Positions 1 to 11,600 are shown, counted from the first letter of the stretch. The stretch: 64,000 nucleotides of DNA from Rotaria socialis (GCA_905331475.1 CAJNYU010000406.1:1101-65100); one strand, 5' to 3'. Numbers and translations are program-made. The notes: a model not told the origin generated them from the letters alone.

Positions 1-116
1 AGTGACAGAAAATTTACACTCACCACAGGCCGTAATGCATTGATACTCACACCCAACTCAATCTGTCAAATACCTACCGGTCAAGCCGAAAAAGAGTAGC
101 CTATCGACATCTCTGA

Positions 117-289
117 TCATAATGATACATTGTTGCTTTTTTTGAATGAATTGATGTTTGATGCGTATATTTTGAGTTGCTCGTCGAAATCGTTCATTTG
201 ATCCCTGAAATGGTTCTCTACATCGGTAAAACCTAACAATTCCGATTCATTCACAAATACTGCATTTATCAAGTCTACATTCTTATCAG
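117..289 (-). CDS. 3'-terminal exon-like reading frame, unknown product
   Basis: Reading the minus strand from about 289 down to a TGA at 119-117 gives an open frame of roughly 57 residues with ordinary, acidic and polar protein-like composition (for example VENHFRDQMNDFDEQLKIYA). It has no start codon of its own. A candidate 3' splice site lies just upstream, and a short ATG-led stretch at about 430-387 followed by GTAAGA could be an earlier exon, but the phases I tried did not join cleanly. It may therefore be the end of a real gene or a decayed one. I do not recognise the family. Confidence 0.35.
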
Positions 290-672
290 AAACAGCTCAC
301 ATCATCATCACTGTAAGAAAGTAGTTTGAACTGATTCTTTAATTTTTTTTGAAACATTCTCGTCAAGCAAGAACTTCTTACGATCCAGAAACTATCTTGA
401 CGGTGATGGTTCTATCTTCAATCATCGTCAAGAACTGCCAAAACTAATTACATTCATCCCTATTCATTTTCCCTTTTATTGATTTTTAATTCTGAAAGAT
501 TTTCTTGTTGACCAGGATCTGATCATCATAGAATATAATATTTTTCGTTTTTATAAGCCATCTTTTCATTGGTTCGATGATCATCGAAGACGAATTCTAT
601 TTAATGGCTACATTATACACTACACTCGTTGAACTATGAATCAATTTCAAACAACAAAACAACTTCATTTTT

Positions 673-1409
673 CTATTCCCTCTGCTTAAAATTTGTCATA
701 AGGTTTCGTATCCTACTCAACTTATACTGATAAACAGCTAATCTGTTTGAACAATTGTTATGAGAACATGATCTTGGTCGATAGTGACCGACTAAAGTTA
801 TTTGTTTTTGATATGAAAATGATGGAAACACAAATTCAATAACAAAAAATAAAATGTGGTCTTGCACAAAAAAACTTAATGGCTCATCAATTAAGTTTGA
901 GAAGATGTTGCTGATTATTTTCTTATGGTGAACTATTACATGAAGATCCGCTCGACGAAGTCTTTGAACGGCGAACGCAGGTGGTTGGCAACACGACGCA
1001 GAATTCGTGCCCATCCAAAAGAGGTCCGAGAACTCACTTGTAACGAATTTCGCATGGTCAGCAATAAATTTCACGTCGATCGGAATGCAGTTGCAAGCGT
1101 TTCAAAGGGCGATCACTGCGTGTGGATGTGAAGAAGCGAGTCCAACGATGACAGTATCTTCAATGCTATTCTTAGCCATTGAAATCAGGATTCCGGCAGC
1201 ACCTTGACCTCGGTAATAAGAGCTAACAACCAATTGGTTAATCCAAACGGCATTGCCATTTAATCGACCGTATTTAGCCGATGTGCAGAAGGTGTATCCG
1301 ATTAGTTCATATTGAACAATATTGAGCATTTTTCAAGTATCCGATCCATCACAAGCGAATATCGAATACACGTGTAAGATATCGGAGTAATAAACGCCAC
1401 TTCTATATC
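673..1409 (-). pseudogene. GNAT-type N-acetyltransferase relic with in-frame stops
   Basis: The minus-strand frame at 1329-1102 contains a GNAT motif A: VWINQLVVSSYYRGQGAAGI, with the Q/R-x-x-G-x-G/A acetyl-CoA pyrophosphate loop. The same frame continues below it with plausible C-terminal GNAT sequence (from about 1101 to 930), but a TGA at 1104-1102 interrupts it. A second in-frame TGA lies at 1335-1333, between an upstream stretch that follows a good 3' splice site (ends at about 1410) and the motif A segment. GNAT enzymes move an acetyl group from acetyl-CoA to an amine. With two stops and a possible frame change near 1330 this is best read as a pseudogene. The 3' limit is uncertain. Confidence 0.5.
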
Positions 1410-1539
1410 TGAAACAAAGGCAAAAATAAGCAAACTTCTTTGTTTCTCTCAAGCATTCGGATACTTCAGTATCCAAAGTAAATGATTCATCATTCTTCTG
1501 TTTACTTGTGTGAACTTTTCTTTTTTTCCGGTAGACCAA

Positions 1540-2360
1540 TCAGAATGGACCTGTTGTTTCTAATCAGTCACACTTCTTTCAAGAGTACATACAGCCGACA
1601 ACGATCATCCAAGTAATTACATAAACCTGAAAAAATAGCCGTGTTTTGTTTTCATACTCAATGATCATTTTCAAATAAAAACATGAACCAAAATAATTTC
1701 ACATGTTACTGTGCCGACGGCTACCATCGATAGTGGTCGCGGTCGCGAGTTGCCGATCAATCGATATTCGTCGATTCTTAGCATATCGTTTCTTCTTTCC
1801 AACAGTCGCGCATTTGTTTTACATTGCTACCGAACGATATTGTTAACTTTTGATTTTCTGCATTAAAATTCAAAGTTTTAAATTGTACTTAGGATTAATA
1901 ATTGATTAAAGTAGCACATAGTATATTTTAAAACATCGAGATCTAAGAGCTTTCGATGTTTGCAAGTATATATTTTATTTAAATTCTCGAAAGCCAACAC
2001 TATTTTGATAAACACATGCTATCTGAAGGATCTGTATAAATGTGAATAAAAAGAAAGAACCCACTATGTATTCATCGAATGCTCTGCTGCAAGAATATCA
2101 AATTAGCAGACTCTCAAATTCGTCAGTTCATCATTTTTTTAACGATGTTTACAAACATCGTTAAAAAATATTAATTCTATTTTGGAGTTCCACTCGGCAT
2201 GGAACCCTTTCAAGTATTGGCTCTGTTGACAATGATTTGATGGGAACAGACTCTTTGACAAATAAATGGCCAGAGTGCTTCATTTCCTGAATCATAAACC
2301 AATGTTCCCAAAAGTTCTGCTCATACTTAATTGACTTGATCGAAAGAAGTATTTCAGTTA
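1540..2360. other. Gene-free stretch with one perfect hairpin
   Basis: No convincing coding sequence on either strand. The only structure I see is a 16-bp perfect inverted repeat at 2135-2168 (TTTTTTAACGATGTTT, a 2-base loop, and its complement). Confidence 0.5.
2135..2168. repeat. Perfect 16-bp hairpin
   Basis: TTTTTTAACGATGTTT is followed after the dinucleotide AC by its exact reverse complement. It could be a tiny palindromic element or a 3'-end structure. No flanking duplication is evident. Confidence 0.6.
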
Positions 2361-2897
2361 GACAATAAACTGGCGTTCTATCTTCATAAATGTTCTTCAG
2401 TTCGTATTGATAAAAATAAAAAGATTTTCACTGAACTTCATATAAATATCAAACAACAAGCTGAAAAATCACTTAAATGTCTTGTTGAACATGCACTTGA
2501 TATTGAAAATTTTCTACAAACTGATATTTTTTCAAAAGCATGAAACAATGCACATTTATCAAATACAAATTTAAATCTTATTATTAGTCCTGTTCAAAAT
2601 TATTTACATAATCTTATTGAAATTGTCGAGTATTTAACCGTTTGGCTTGAATTAGAAATTTCGTCCTATAGCGATAGGCATGATTGTTCTGCGGTTATAC
2701 AAAATGAAATTAACGATGAGATAACTTCAATTAAACTAAATTGTGTCGCTTACATCGACCAAATTGTTGATTATCGTGAACAACGTGCTCTCGCTAGTAA
2801 AGAATTATTCAAACGACCACACGTCGATGATAACTATCATCTCATTGCTAATCTTGATTATCAATTACGTAGAAATTTTAAAGTAATGCTTATTTAA
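2361..2897 (+). pseudogene. Proteasome activator PA28 (REG gamma-like) relic with in-frame TGA
   Basis: One plus-strand frame running to TAA at 2895-2897 matches the PA28/PSME family in order. Near the start is KQQAEKSLKCLVEHALDIEN, equivalent to the N-terminal helix that precedes the FFPKKL region. Later come EIVEYLTVWLELEI, the VAYIDQIVDYREQRALASKE segment and KRPHVDDNYHLIANLDYQLR, which correspond to the C-terminal four-helix bundle and its conserved K-x-PHVEDY motif. PA28 rings cap the 20S proteasome and open its gate. A TGA at 2541-2543 interrupts the frame inside the first conserved block, with no GT-AG intron that would remove it. The N-terminus is short and the segment appears intronless. 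I read it as a pseudogene, possibly a retrocopy. Confidence 0.65.
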
Positions 2898-3402
2898 ATT
2901 AAATCTTATATTTTACGTATCTGTAACATATTAACGAAAAACAAAGATTGAATTCATCGTCGCCAATCATCTCTTTATCAACATATGAATAACTATTTTT
3001 AGTTCATTTTTTTCTGCACGTGTGCAATATGAACCATAAAAATATTATCTAATGTACAGCATTTTCCATGATACCAAACAAAGAGAGAAGCCAATCAATG
3101 TAATGAAGCATAGAAAGTGCGACTGTAAAAAGAAAAAAAGTAATAAATGGTAAAATTCAGCCGTATTTCATCACGAACTTGTTTGCATGAGTTCTTAGTC
3201 CGAAAGACGAATGAAATCAAGAGTCTTTATCACATAGAGAACAATTCTGAATGAATGATAATATAGAATAGTAATTAAGTTTTGTTTTATTGATATTTGA
3301 TTTTTGTATGTAAAAATAAAGCTAACATTTTGAAAAAGAAACGGGTAAATAGTCAACGCTATTTTGACGTTGCGCGCTAAGGTTATCTGCTTAGTTTTTT
3401 TG
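2898..3402. other. Gene-free stretch
   Basis: AT-rich sequence without a supported gene. It separates the PA28 relic from the convergent lamin-tail exon. Confidence 0.5.
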
Positions 3403-3900
3403 TTATTGTGGGTTTTTTCCTTCATCTATAGGTGTCAATGTTTTATGCGAAAAAATAGCTTTCTCACGGCCTGTATGATCAAAAAGTCGAGTAACACTCC
3501 ATCGTCGAGCGATGTTCCATGTCGGCAATTTAGTTTTAATGCAAACAAACGATTGCTGTTGTTGTTCTTGAGTTTCCGACGGTACAGGAAGAGGTGTTGC
3601 TGTGCTCGACCATAATTCTATGGTTGTCAACGGTGGAATAATAAATTGTCCTGTAAGTATATATCGAAGTAATGGTTGACTATCCGTCTCTCGTTCAATA
3701 TACCATCCAGTTATATTATACGATTTTCTTTGGCTTATATTATCAATAATAACAACATCACCGGACGGTGAACATCCATTGAACATAACAGGACCTTTTG
3801 AATAACGTCGAAAAAGGGTTTTCGTATGTACAAGTTCTTCGCCATCAGGCGCAGAACTAGTTGTCATTTTACTCTTATAACTGCCGATCGTAAATGGCAA
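3403..3900 (-). CDS. Lamin-tail-domain protein (intermediate filament type), 3' exon
   Basis: The minus-strand frame ends at 3403 and encodes about 150-165 residues. From around residue 40 it follows the lamin tail (Ig-like beta sandwich): an opening GPVMFNGCSPSGDVVIIDNI, a central NITGWYIERE strand (lamin GxWxIKR), a FIIPPLTTIELWSS strand (lamin VLRAGQTVTVWAA), then WSVTRLFDHTGREKAIF, matching the lamin strand that carries 'NxxGEEVA'. Lamin tails bind chromatin and nuclear envelope partners. The first ATG in the frame is MTTSSAPDGEE (near 3868). Upstream sequence to about 4010 looks partly coding, so a coiled-coil rod could sit on further exons, but I could not join them in phase. A poly-Gln run lies inside the domain. 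Confidence 0.7.
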   Translation of the reverse strand: MPFTIGSYKSKMTTSSAPDGEELVHTKTLFRRYSKGPVMFNGCSPSGDVVIIDNISQRKSYNITGWYIERETDSQPLLRYILTGQFIIPPLTTIELWSSTATPLPVPSETQEQQQQSFVCIKTKLPTWNIARRWSVTRLFDHTGREKAIFSHKTLTPIDEGKNPQ

Positions 3901-4488
3901 GATTACAATTAAAGAAAATATACGGCGGGCCTACTCAAGCGATACACAACCATTTAATTTGATTGCTTCACGATTATTGATAACCAAGGCCAATGCTGTA
4001 TACAATAATAATGCGAAATAATACAAATGAGTATTATTTTCGAAGAAGGAAGACAGAGATGTGTCCTTCTTTTTTTTTATTCGTTCTGTCGTCATTCTTT
4101 TTTTCTCCGTCCTTAATCTACTAGACGTGACTAAAATAGAAAAAATAATTTTTCACATGCTAAACACTGCCATTAAAATCATTCAATACAATTGTTTTCT
4201 GTTGTTTTTTATTCTCAACAATAAATTTCACATATATATCTTTGTTCATTTCCCTTTTCTTGACATGAAAAGAGAAATATAAAAAAAAACTGTTTATATA
4301 GGAACAAGACAGAAAAGAAATATCAACTAATATGTAATCACAAGGAACAAATCAGTAGTATGCTTTTTTTTGTTACATCAAATATAGACGAAAATAAATG
4401 TATAGAGATTTGCGTTTTATGGTAAAGCGTATTTACAAGTACAGATGAATAGTAACATCGACATCCTATATTACTAGAATAGCAAAGA
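3901..4488. other. Spacer between lamin-tail and CAF-1 genes
   Basis: Mostly AT-rich. A short coding-like minus-strand stretch near 3935-4000 might be an upstream exon of the lamin-tail gene, but it is not resolved. Nothing else is seen. Confidence 0.4.
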
Positions 4489-7166
4489 TCATGCCGGTGG
4501 CTGTTTCCGTTTTGGTATGAGCAGTGTACATATTGGTGTACTATCAATTTTGATTTCATCGTTGGAAATAATTGTCAGTGGCGAAGATTTTATGTCCGAA
4601 ACATTACTTGCATCTTCTAATACGTTCATTTTACTTGTAGTCATCGCTTCAATATCAACTTCGAAAAAAAACAAAACAAGAAATGATTTATTTTAAACGG
4701 AAAAACAAAATTAAGCTTTTATTTACTCATAATCACATCTGTATCGTCAGTTATGGAGCAATTTTCATTGGAGTTCATTTTGCGACGTTTTGACGGTGAT
4801 GCGCCTTCGACGATGTTCGATGTTGAACCAGCTCGTTTAACTGTTGGTGTTAAAACTAGAGGATTATTTATCACCGGTTGTTGCTGTTGATCTGTAGGTG
4901 GAACTAATTTGAAAAACGAACACGGTACAAACGAATATTAATACGAGTGTCCTTGAAATTATATTGTTTGAAACCATAAAAGGTGTGACTAACGAGAGAA
5001 TCTCTCTAATTGATACCTAAACCTTGACAAGGTTCGGTTTCTTTCTATTTATTCTGCTGAACAACGAACATTTTGTTCTTCGTGAAAATTTCAGCTCAAA
5101 CAAACGATATCAATTGACGAGATAAGACTTAACTTCGTTTTCTTGATGATAAGATCAAGAAATATTCAGACAAACAAAAAAACGCTATCTTAGTAAAATA
5201 ACATTCGACGAATTTTACCTTTTTTAGAAACTAACGATTTTTTTCTTGATACTTTTTTTGACGTTGTTTCATCAGTTACTTCTTGTTCTTTATCATCCGG
5301 CTCTACTCGCTGGAGGATTTCTTTTGGTACGAGAATTCTCTAGAATAAATTTCATTAGAGAAAAACAGTGATGAAATTTTGCATAAAAATCTACTTGAAA
5401 TTGATGAAGATAATTCGATAATTCAAATTTGACTTTTTCATCTAATGTTGGATCATGAATACAACCGAATAAAGGTTTTAATTCTCGTTGTTGATTTAAA
5501 CGTGCAACTTTCTTGTCCCATACATGGGTTTTAGCCGCTTCACGAGCTTGTTTTGTCGATGTAGACTAAACGACGAACAAAAAAGAAAAGTCTCTATCAA
5601 AATAAAATTTTTCCGTTCATTACTTGTTGTTGTTCATCTTCATTTAATTCGTCGTCTGATAAATGGCCATGCGGTACAATGAATGAATCAGTATCACTGT
5701 CGTCATCCATTATTTCAGCGTCACTTAAATCATCAGCATCAGATCGTAGTTCTTCACCATCTTTGCAGGGTTCTTCCCATTCGCCTTCGGAGTCAACTGC
5801 ATAATCAACCTATGAAAAGAAAATAACTATCGATTTGTTTCTGTTCATCAAGAAACTCATACATTATCAATCGATGCCTCAGGCTGTAATGGATTCACAT
5901 TCGTACTTAAAGCTTTTTTAAATGTTCCGTAATAGGGTGGGCGATTAAAATATTTTTCTGGAAAATGAATATATCGAGTTTTTAATACATATGGATTATT
6001 TGCAGTTGTTGTTGCTGAAGATGATATTATTATGACTTGATTACTATTGGAATCACTAGAAGAAATGACGATGAATTTTTCGAATACAAAAAGAAATGAT
6101 ATAAACCTGTTCAGACGTGGACGTAAATTTGTTTCCAGGTCGAGTTTTTTCATAGATTTTATATTTTCAATGATGTCCGATACGAAACTCACATCCTGTA
6201 CGAAGAACAATAGAGACTTTAAAAACAAATCACCAATACAAACCTGTTTCGAAACCAGTTGGTCAAAATCATTGGTACATCGTTGAACGATACTATTCAA
6301 ACTTCCTGTTGATGTTTGTCCTTCTTTCTAAATTAAATAGAAAATTTCGTTCTGGTGAAATTAAAAATCCTTTTTCTTCTTACCTGCTTTTCAATAGGCT
6401 TAAAAAACCTATCCATATACGTCGCCATTTGTTTATGACATAATTCTTGTTTTTGTGCAGCTGCTTGTTTTTGTTCATTTTTTTTAATTTGTTCAGCCTT
6501 TTTGCTTCTGTAATACAATTCAGGAGTGATAGAAAAAAAAAAGTAACCTCGAGTTCTTACGCAATCTCGGCTTCTTTTCGAGCTTTCTCTTCAGCTCTAC
6601 GCGCCTTTTCCAATTGAAGTTCCTCGGCTTTGCGAGCTTTTTCCAATTGAAGTTCTTCAGCTTTTCGTGCTTTTTCTAAAAGAAGCTCTTCTGCTTTGCG
6701 AGCTTTTTCCAATTGAAGTTCTTCGGCTTTTCGAGCTCGTTCTTCCGCTTTACGAAGTTTTTCTAATTGAAGTTCTTCGGCTTTTCGTGTTTTTTCCAAT
6801 TGAATTTCTGCAGCCCTCTTCGCTTTCACTAAATAAAACGATTTAGACTTCTTGATGCCGAAAAAATCCATCGACTTACATTCGTCTTTAAGACGTTTTT
6901 TCTCTGCTCTAACTGCTTCTTCTTCTGCTTTCTTTGCATCTCGTTCAGATTTTCTTTGAACCTACGAAAACGAGATTTTTCATTTTTTTTCAAGCATTGA
7001 ATTTCTTTGTCTCACTCACCAATTCAGTTTTTGATAATCGTGGGTTGGGTGTCGATGGTTTCGAACCATCGGTCTCTGTGGAATAAGTACGAGTGGGAGA
7101 AGTTGCAGATAGAACAACGCATTCGTCCGAAGACGAATAGTTCGTATTATTATTATCTGCAGCCAT
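4489..7166 (-). CDS. CHAF1A: Chromatin assembly factor 1 large subunit (CAF-1 p150)
   Basis: CAF-1 places histones H3-H4 on newly replicated DNA in the nucleus. Twelve phase-consistent exons (7166-7020, 6961-6880, 6828-6561, 6507-6384, 6327-6244, 6195-6107, 6055-5863, 5809-5624, 5565-5395, 5339-5219, 4903-4727, 4658-4489) give 603 residues. In order: a Ser/Thr-rich N-terminus; a charged KER-type coiled coil with about eight 11-mer repeats like KAEELQLEKAR (6561-6828); the p150 block FNRPPYYGTFKK (human RPAYWGTW); the acidic block DYAVDSEGEWEEP followed by an Asp/Glu run and FIVPHGHLSDDE (human DYEVDSDEEWEEE and FFVPHGYLSEDE); then a basic tail with SPSKRRK. The start MAADNNN is preferred over an upstream in-frame ATG at 7187. 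Introns are 48-60 nt except two longer 3' ones. Confidence 0.9.
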
Positions 7167-7679
7167 CGTCAGTTGAACACGACACAATATAAAAATACTG
7201 GTGAAGTTGTTTTCTATTTAAAACAAAGAAATATTGAAATGATTGAGATAGGCTACATAGACTTTTATGCATATGTAGAAAATCGCCATCGAAAAAAATA
7301 CATTCGGTCTTTGTGACGAAAAGAAAAGGTGGCGCTCGATGACAGTGATCGCTGAACACGCATGCCAATTAATATCGTTTAGAGAAACACAGAAGCTCAT
7401 AGTCTCACAAAATCGTTTAAGCTATTAGATTTCTTTGAAGAGCTTTGATTCCTATTGAATTTTAAACATATGCACTTTATGCTCTGAAAGAAATAGAAAA
7501 AAATACTTTCCTTTTTTTTTTGCATAAAATTCGTTCGACAACTAAGGACAACTATTGATAATTCCCTATATGGGTTACATATATGTATATAAACGAGTAT
7601 AACGTGGAGTAATGGACTCTAGGCTGGTGAACGCCTAGATAGGCTCACTTCAGACGATCAAATCAATGGTACATATGCA
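7167..7679. promoter_or_regulatory. Divergent intergenic region (CAF-1 / ADAR-like gene)
   Basis: This 513-bp spacer separates two divergently transcribed genes and so should contain both promoters. I see AT-rich sequence and TATATA-like runs around 7575-7592, but no element I can name. Confidence 0.35.
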
Positions 7680-9179
7680 ATGTCGTCATCAATTTTTGAT
7701 CAACATTGTGAATTAGTTGTTGATTTTATTAAATATCATCGTGATAAAAAGACTTCACCAATTTTTCGGACATTAGAAAATCGATTTTATGCAGCGTTTA
7801 TAGTAAAAAAAAGTTTGTTTATAACAACGAAAAAGAAACTAACAATAATTCCCTATTCTATTCTAATTCAATAGGTCAAAATGATGCGGGGAAAGTCGTC
7901 GCATTTGGCGTCGGTAGTCGATGTTCATCACCGGATGCTATCGATGATGATGGTTGTGCTTTACTCGATTGCCATGGATTAGCTATGGCAAGACGAGCCT
8001 TATTACAGTAGGCTATTCAGCGTTTTATTATCCTATACGAGAAATACAACTGAAAACAATCTTTTAGATATTTCTATGATGAACTTCATCAAGTAGCTCA
8101 TGGTATACCTCCACATCGAAATATCTTTATAGATTCTCGTGGTGAAAAATTACAATTACGCAATAATGTAACACTTCATTTAGTTTTATCCGAAGCACCG
8201 AATGGTGACGCGAAACAATTTCTTCCAGCCGATACGAATAATTATCTCAGTGCCTATGATGCTGTAATTTTCTCGTTTTTTTTTTGAAATCGATAAATAG
8301 TATTGACTGAAATTTAGGTACAAATGAGAATGACAACACATGCACCGATCTATGAAACACACGAGCAAGGTCGATTAAGATATAAATATCTAGAAGGTAC
8401 GGACACAATAGCTGCTACTCTTCGGCAACAATTTGGTATGATGTCATGCAGTGATAAAATTCTCAAATGGAATGTTCTGGGTGTACAAGGTGCTCTTCTT
8501 TCAACACTCATTGAACCGATTAAAATATCTTCAATTACGCATAGTAAATTTCTATAGTAGATTTTTTTTCACAAGATGAAAAACTTTCGTTTTCACAATA
8601 GTGAGTGGTTTTAAACAACAGCATACGTCACGTGCGTATTGCTGTCGATTGAGTAGAACAGCATCAACCACCATTCATCTTCATCATCCGAAAATTGGTA
8701 TGAAAATAGTTCGTTTTCCTACTCACGTTTTCTTCAATATAAAAATGTGTAGGTCGACCGAAAATTGCTATTGTACCATACAATGATCTTGATCATCAAT
8801 TAAGTTATTCATGGTCAAGAGCTTATCCCGGTGAATTAATCGATGCGTCCACGGGTCGTCCTACTAAAGGGTAACTCGTTTTCTTCTAAATCGAAATATC
8901 AAAAAACAATTTCCTTCTAGAGGTGTTAGTATTATATCAAAAGCAACATTATTAAGTGAATTTAAACATCTATGTTTGAAAATGTGCCAACCATGCAATG
9001 TACAAATGACATATAGCGAATTAAAAAAATTCAATCAAGATTATTTTCAACAAAAACAAGCAATGATTTTATTTCTTGAACAAGCCAATTTTGGTTATTG
9101 GTCATCGGATAAAATTCATTTTGAACAATTCAAATATTCGTCGAATATTTTATCTATCAATCGAAATAATAAGAATTAA
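7680..9179 (+). CDS. Adenosine-deaminase-domain protein (ADAR/ADAD-like), predicted catalytically inactive
   Basis: Seven phase-consistent exons (7680-7812, 7875-8007, 8068-8263, 8318-8543, 8602-8697, 8753-8870, 8921-9179) encode 386 residues, almost exactly one ADAR/ADAT1-type deaminase domain with no dsRNA-binding domain in front. The fold is clear: [17 protein letters not shown] (ADAR LxDCHAExxxRRxLL), [12 protein letters not shown] (ADAR STAPCGDxxxF), then [20 protein letters not shown] (ADAR MSCSDKIxRWNVxGxQGxLL) and IEPIKISSI. The catalytic HAE is HGL (residues about 78-80), so the proton-shuttling Glu is lost, and the first zinc Cys in PCGD is Asn (about 134). The His and the second zinc Cys (about 198) remain. 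Animal ADAD proteins are also inactive deaminase folds, so an RNA-binding or structural role is likely. The first intron was set by phase. Confidence 0.85.
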
Positions 9180-9723
9180 TCATTCGTGCTGCAGATAGAC
9201 TGATATTTATGTTTAAAATAGATAAATAAACGATATGATCGTTCTTGTCATAGTAAAAACAAAAAATTATTATTTTGATATTTCAGATCTTAAAATGTTA
9301 GGGACAAGGACAATGCTTGGCCTACGACATGCTACACCTGCTTATCGATGTCTTATACAAGTGCGTAGGATATTCCTATTGGCTTTTCTTTATAAGAAAG
9401 AGTCTAGTACAAAAATCTTACTTTAGAAATCGTCTGATTTACATTTTATTATTTTCTGCATATTTTATAAAGGACACTTTTAAGATGGCTGTTGATAGCT
9501 CTACCGAACGATATTATTTGGAACAGGACACAGTTTCTCTGTCAGATATTCAGACAAAACAAATTTGCTCTAGACACTTTCCTGCTTCTAACGTCAAGTC
9601 TCTACGACATTTCCTCACAGAGTTATATCAAAAGCAAAAATTTGCCCCACCCGTTACTTTTTTCGCGTCAAGCAGTTTTCATTATGTATAAATCTAATCT
9701 ATTTTTAGCAACAAATCACTGAT
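9180..9723. other. Intergenic spacer upstream of TUFM
   Basis: A plus-strand frame of about 120 codons exists here, but it has no family resemblance and is interrupted by normal intergenic composition. I see no supported gene. The TUFM promoter should lie at its right end. Confidence 0.4.
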
Positions 9724-11487
9724 ATGTCGAATGTGACTAAATATTTTCGTCGTTGTCTCGCTCAAGTTGTTATTGAAAAGAAAACATTCAAACGAGATAA
9801 ACCACATATTAACATTGGAACGATTGGCCATGTTGATCACGGAAAGACAACTTTGACAGCTGCTATTACACGCAGTATGATAACATTGAAGAAAAAGTGT
9901 TTTTCTTTTGTATTTGTTTTTTGATAAATAGTTCTCAGTGAAAAAAAGTTGGCTAAAGTAAAGAAATATGAAGACATTGATAATGCACCCGAAGAAAAAA
10001 AACGTGGTATTACAATCAATGCCGCTCATATTGAATATTCAACAGTCAATCGACATTACGGCCATGTTGATTGCCCTGGACATGCTGATTATATTAAAGT
10101 ATAGAAAAATTATAATATGATTTCTAATCGCTGTTGCTTTGTCTTAGAATATGATCACAGGTTCGTCACAAATGGATGGTGCTATTCTTGTTGTTGCTGC
10201 AACTGATGGTGTGATGCCACAAACACGTGAACATTTACTTCTCGCTAAACAAGTAATGCGAACGGTTACAGTTTCGTCTAATATTTTGTTTTCTTTCCAA
10301 GATTGGAATCGAAAAAATTGTCGTTTTCATGAACAAAGCCGATGCAGCTGATAAAGAAATGCTTGAATTAGTAAGTTCAAATTTTTGTTGATGATGATTA
10401 TTATCACCAGCGATTGTTTTAGGTTGAACTTGAATTACGGGAATTATTAACACAAATTGGTTTCGATGGTGAAAATACGCCAATTATACCTGGCTCAGCA
10501 TTATGTGCACTTGAAGTTTGTTGAGAAGATTTTTGTTTTTTTAGGAGTATAAGAAATTTTATTGTAGGATCGAGATCCTAAATTAGGTAAAGAAACTGTA
10601 TTAAAATTACTCGAAGCTGTTGATAAATACATTCCTGTACCACCGAGAGCTGTCGATCAACCGTTTCTATTACCTGTTGAACATGTTTATTCAATCCCGA
10701 GTAAGAGAAACTTATTCAAAATAGATACGAGTATCATAGATTTTTTTCTGAAGACAAAGGAACCATTGTTACTGGACGTGTTGAACGTGGCACTGCGAAA
10801 AAAGGTGATGCGATTGAAGTCGTTGGACATAATAAAATTGGTAAAGGCATCATTGGAGGTAAGCATTTCGAACTAATTTCTTAAACAAGAATAGTGATGA
10901 AATTTCTATGATTAAGGTCTTGAAATGTTTCATCAAACAATCGATCAAGCTCAACCAGGTGATCAATTAGGTATTTTATTGAAAAATGTTCCAAAAGATG
11001 ATGTGCGACGAGGTGTTTTTGTTGGTAAACCGGGTTCATTAAAGATGTATAATAAGTTTGATTGTCAAGTAAAAGAACAAGTCGAATAAATATTGAAAAT
11101 TTCTTTGATTTTCTTCTCATGATTAGACTTATTTCTTATCGAAAGAAGAAAGTGGCCGTGAAGAACCAGTACCAAAAGAATTCGTATTGACAATGTACTG
11201 TCGAACATTTGACATTGGTGTTAAAGGCATTGTACCGGAAGGTCGAGAAATGATTATGCCTGGTGAAGATGCAACATTAACATTATACACAAGCAAAAGA
11301 ATGGTTTGTTTAAATAGAAAAATTTGTCTTATTTCTTCAAAAAAAAACTATTTAGGTTTTGGAAAAAGGTGTTCGTTTTACACTACGTGATGCGGAGAAT
11401 AAAACCGTTGGCACTGGTGTTGTAACAAATCTACATCCGGATCCACCACCAGAAGAATTGAAAAAATTCTGGAAACGAGCTGCTTAG
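9724..11487 (+). CDS. TUFM: Mitochondrial translation elongation factor Tu
   Basis: EF-Tu is the GTPase that delivers aminoacyl-tRNA to the mitochondrial ribosome. Ten exons (9724-9874, 9932-10098, 10148-10252, 10302-10370, 10423-10515, 10568-10700, 10754-10858, 10917-11068, 11127-11303, 11356-11487) join in phase to 427 residues. A short basic N-terminus ([10 protein letters not shown]) fits a mitochondrial presequence. G motifs follow: GHVDHGKT (about 35-42), [12 protein letters not shown] and the GSAL loop. The effector region has [16 protein letters not shown]. Domain II has [11 protein letters not shown], and domain III ends [11 protein letters not shown] and an FWKRAA tail. It is full length and intact. 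Introns are 48-58 nt. The phosphatase gene starts 113 bp downstream on the same strand. Confidence 0.95.
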
Positions 11488-11600
11488 GATATTAATGAAT
11501 ATCGTGTTTTTTTTCGTTTGTAATAAAAAGAAACAGCGTTAGATAAAAGATATTTATCAACACATCTTGTTAACAAGTTTCTACATTTTAGAGAAAAAAA

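Noticed and set aside
673-2897. TGA recoding (selenocysteine or altered code) in the GNAT and PA28 stretches
   Set aside because: Intact genes in the window contain no internal TGA, some end in TGA, and no selenocysteine insertion structure was seen. Pseudogenisation is simpler.
7021-7120. tRNA-like GGTTTCGAACCATC box near 7050
   Set aside because: It lies in the first coding exon of CAF-1, and no cloverleaf stems could be drawn around it.
9317-9691. 124-codon frame before TUFM
   Set aside because: No motif or family resemblance, and its composition resembles flanking intergenic DNA.
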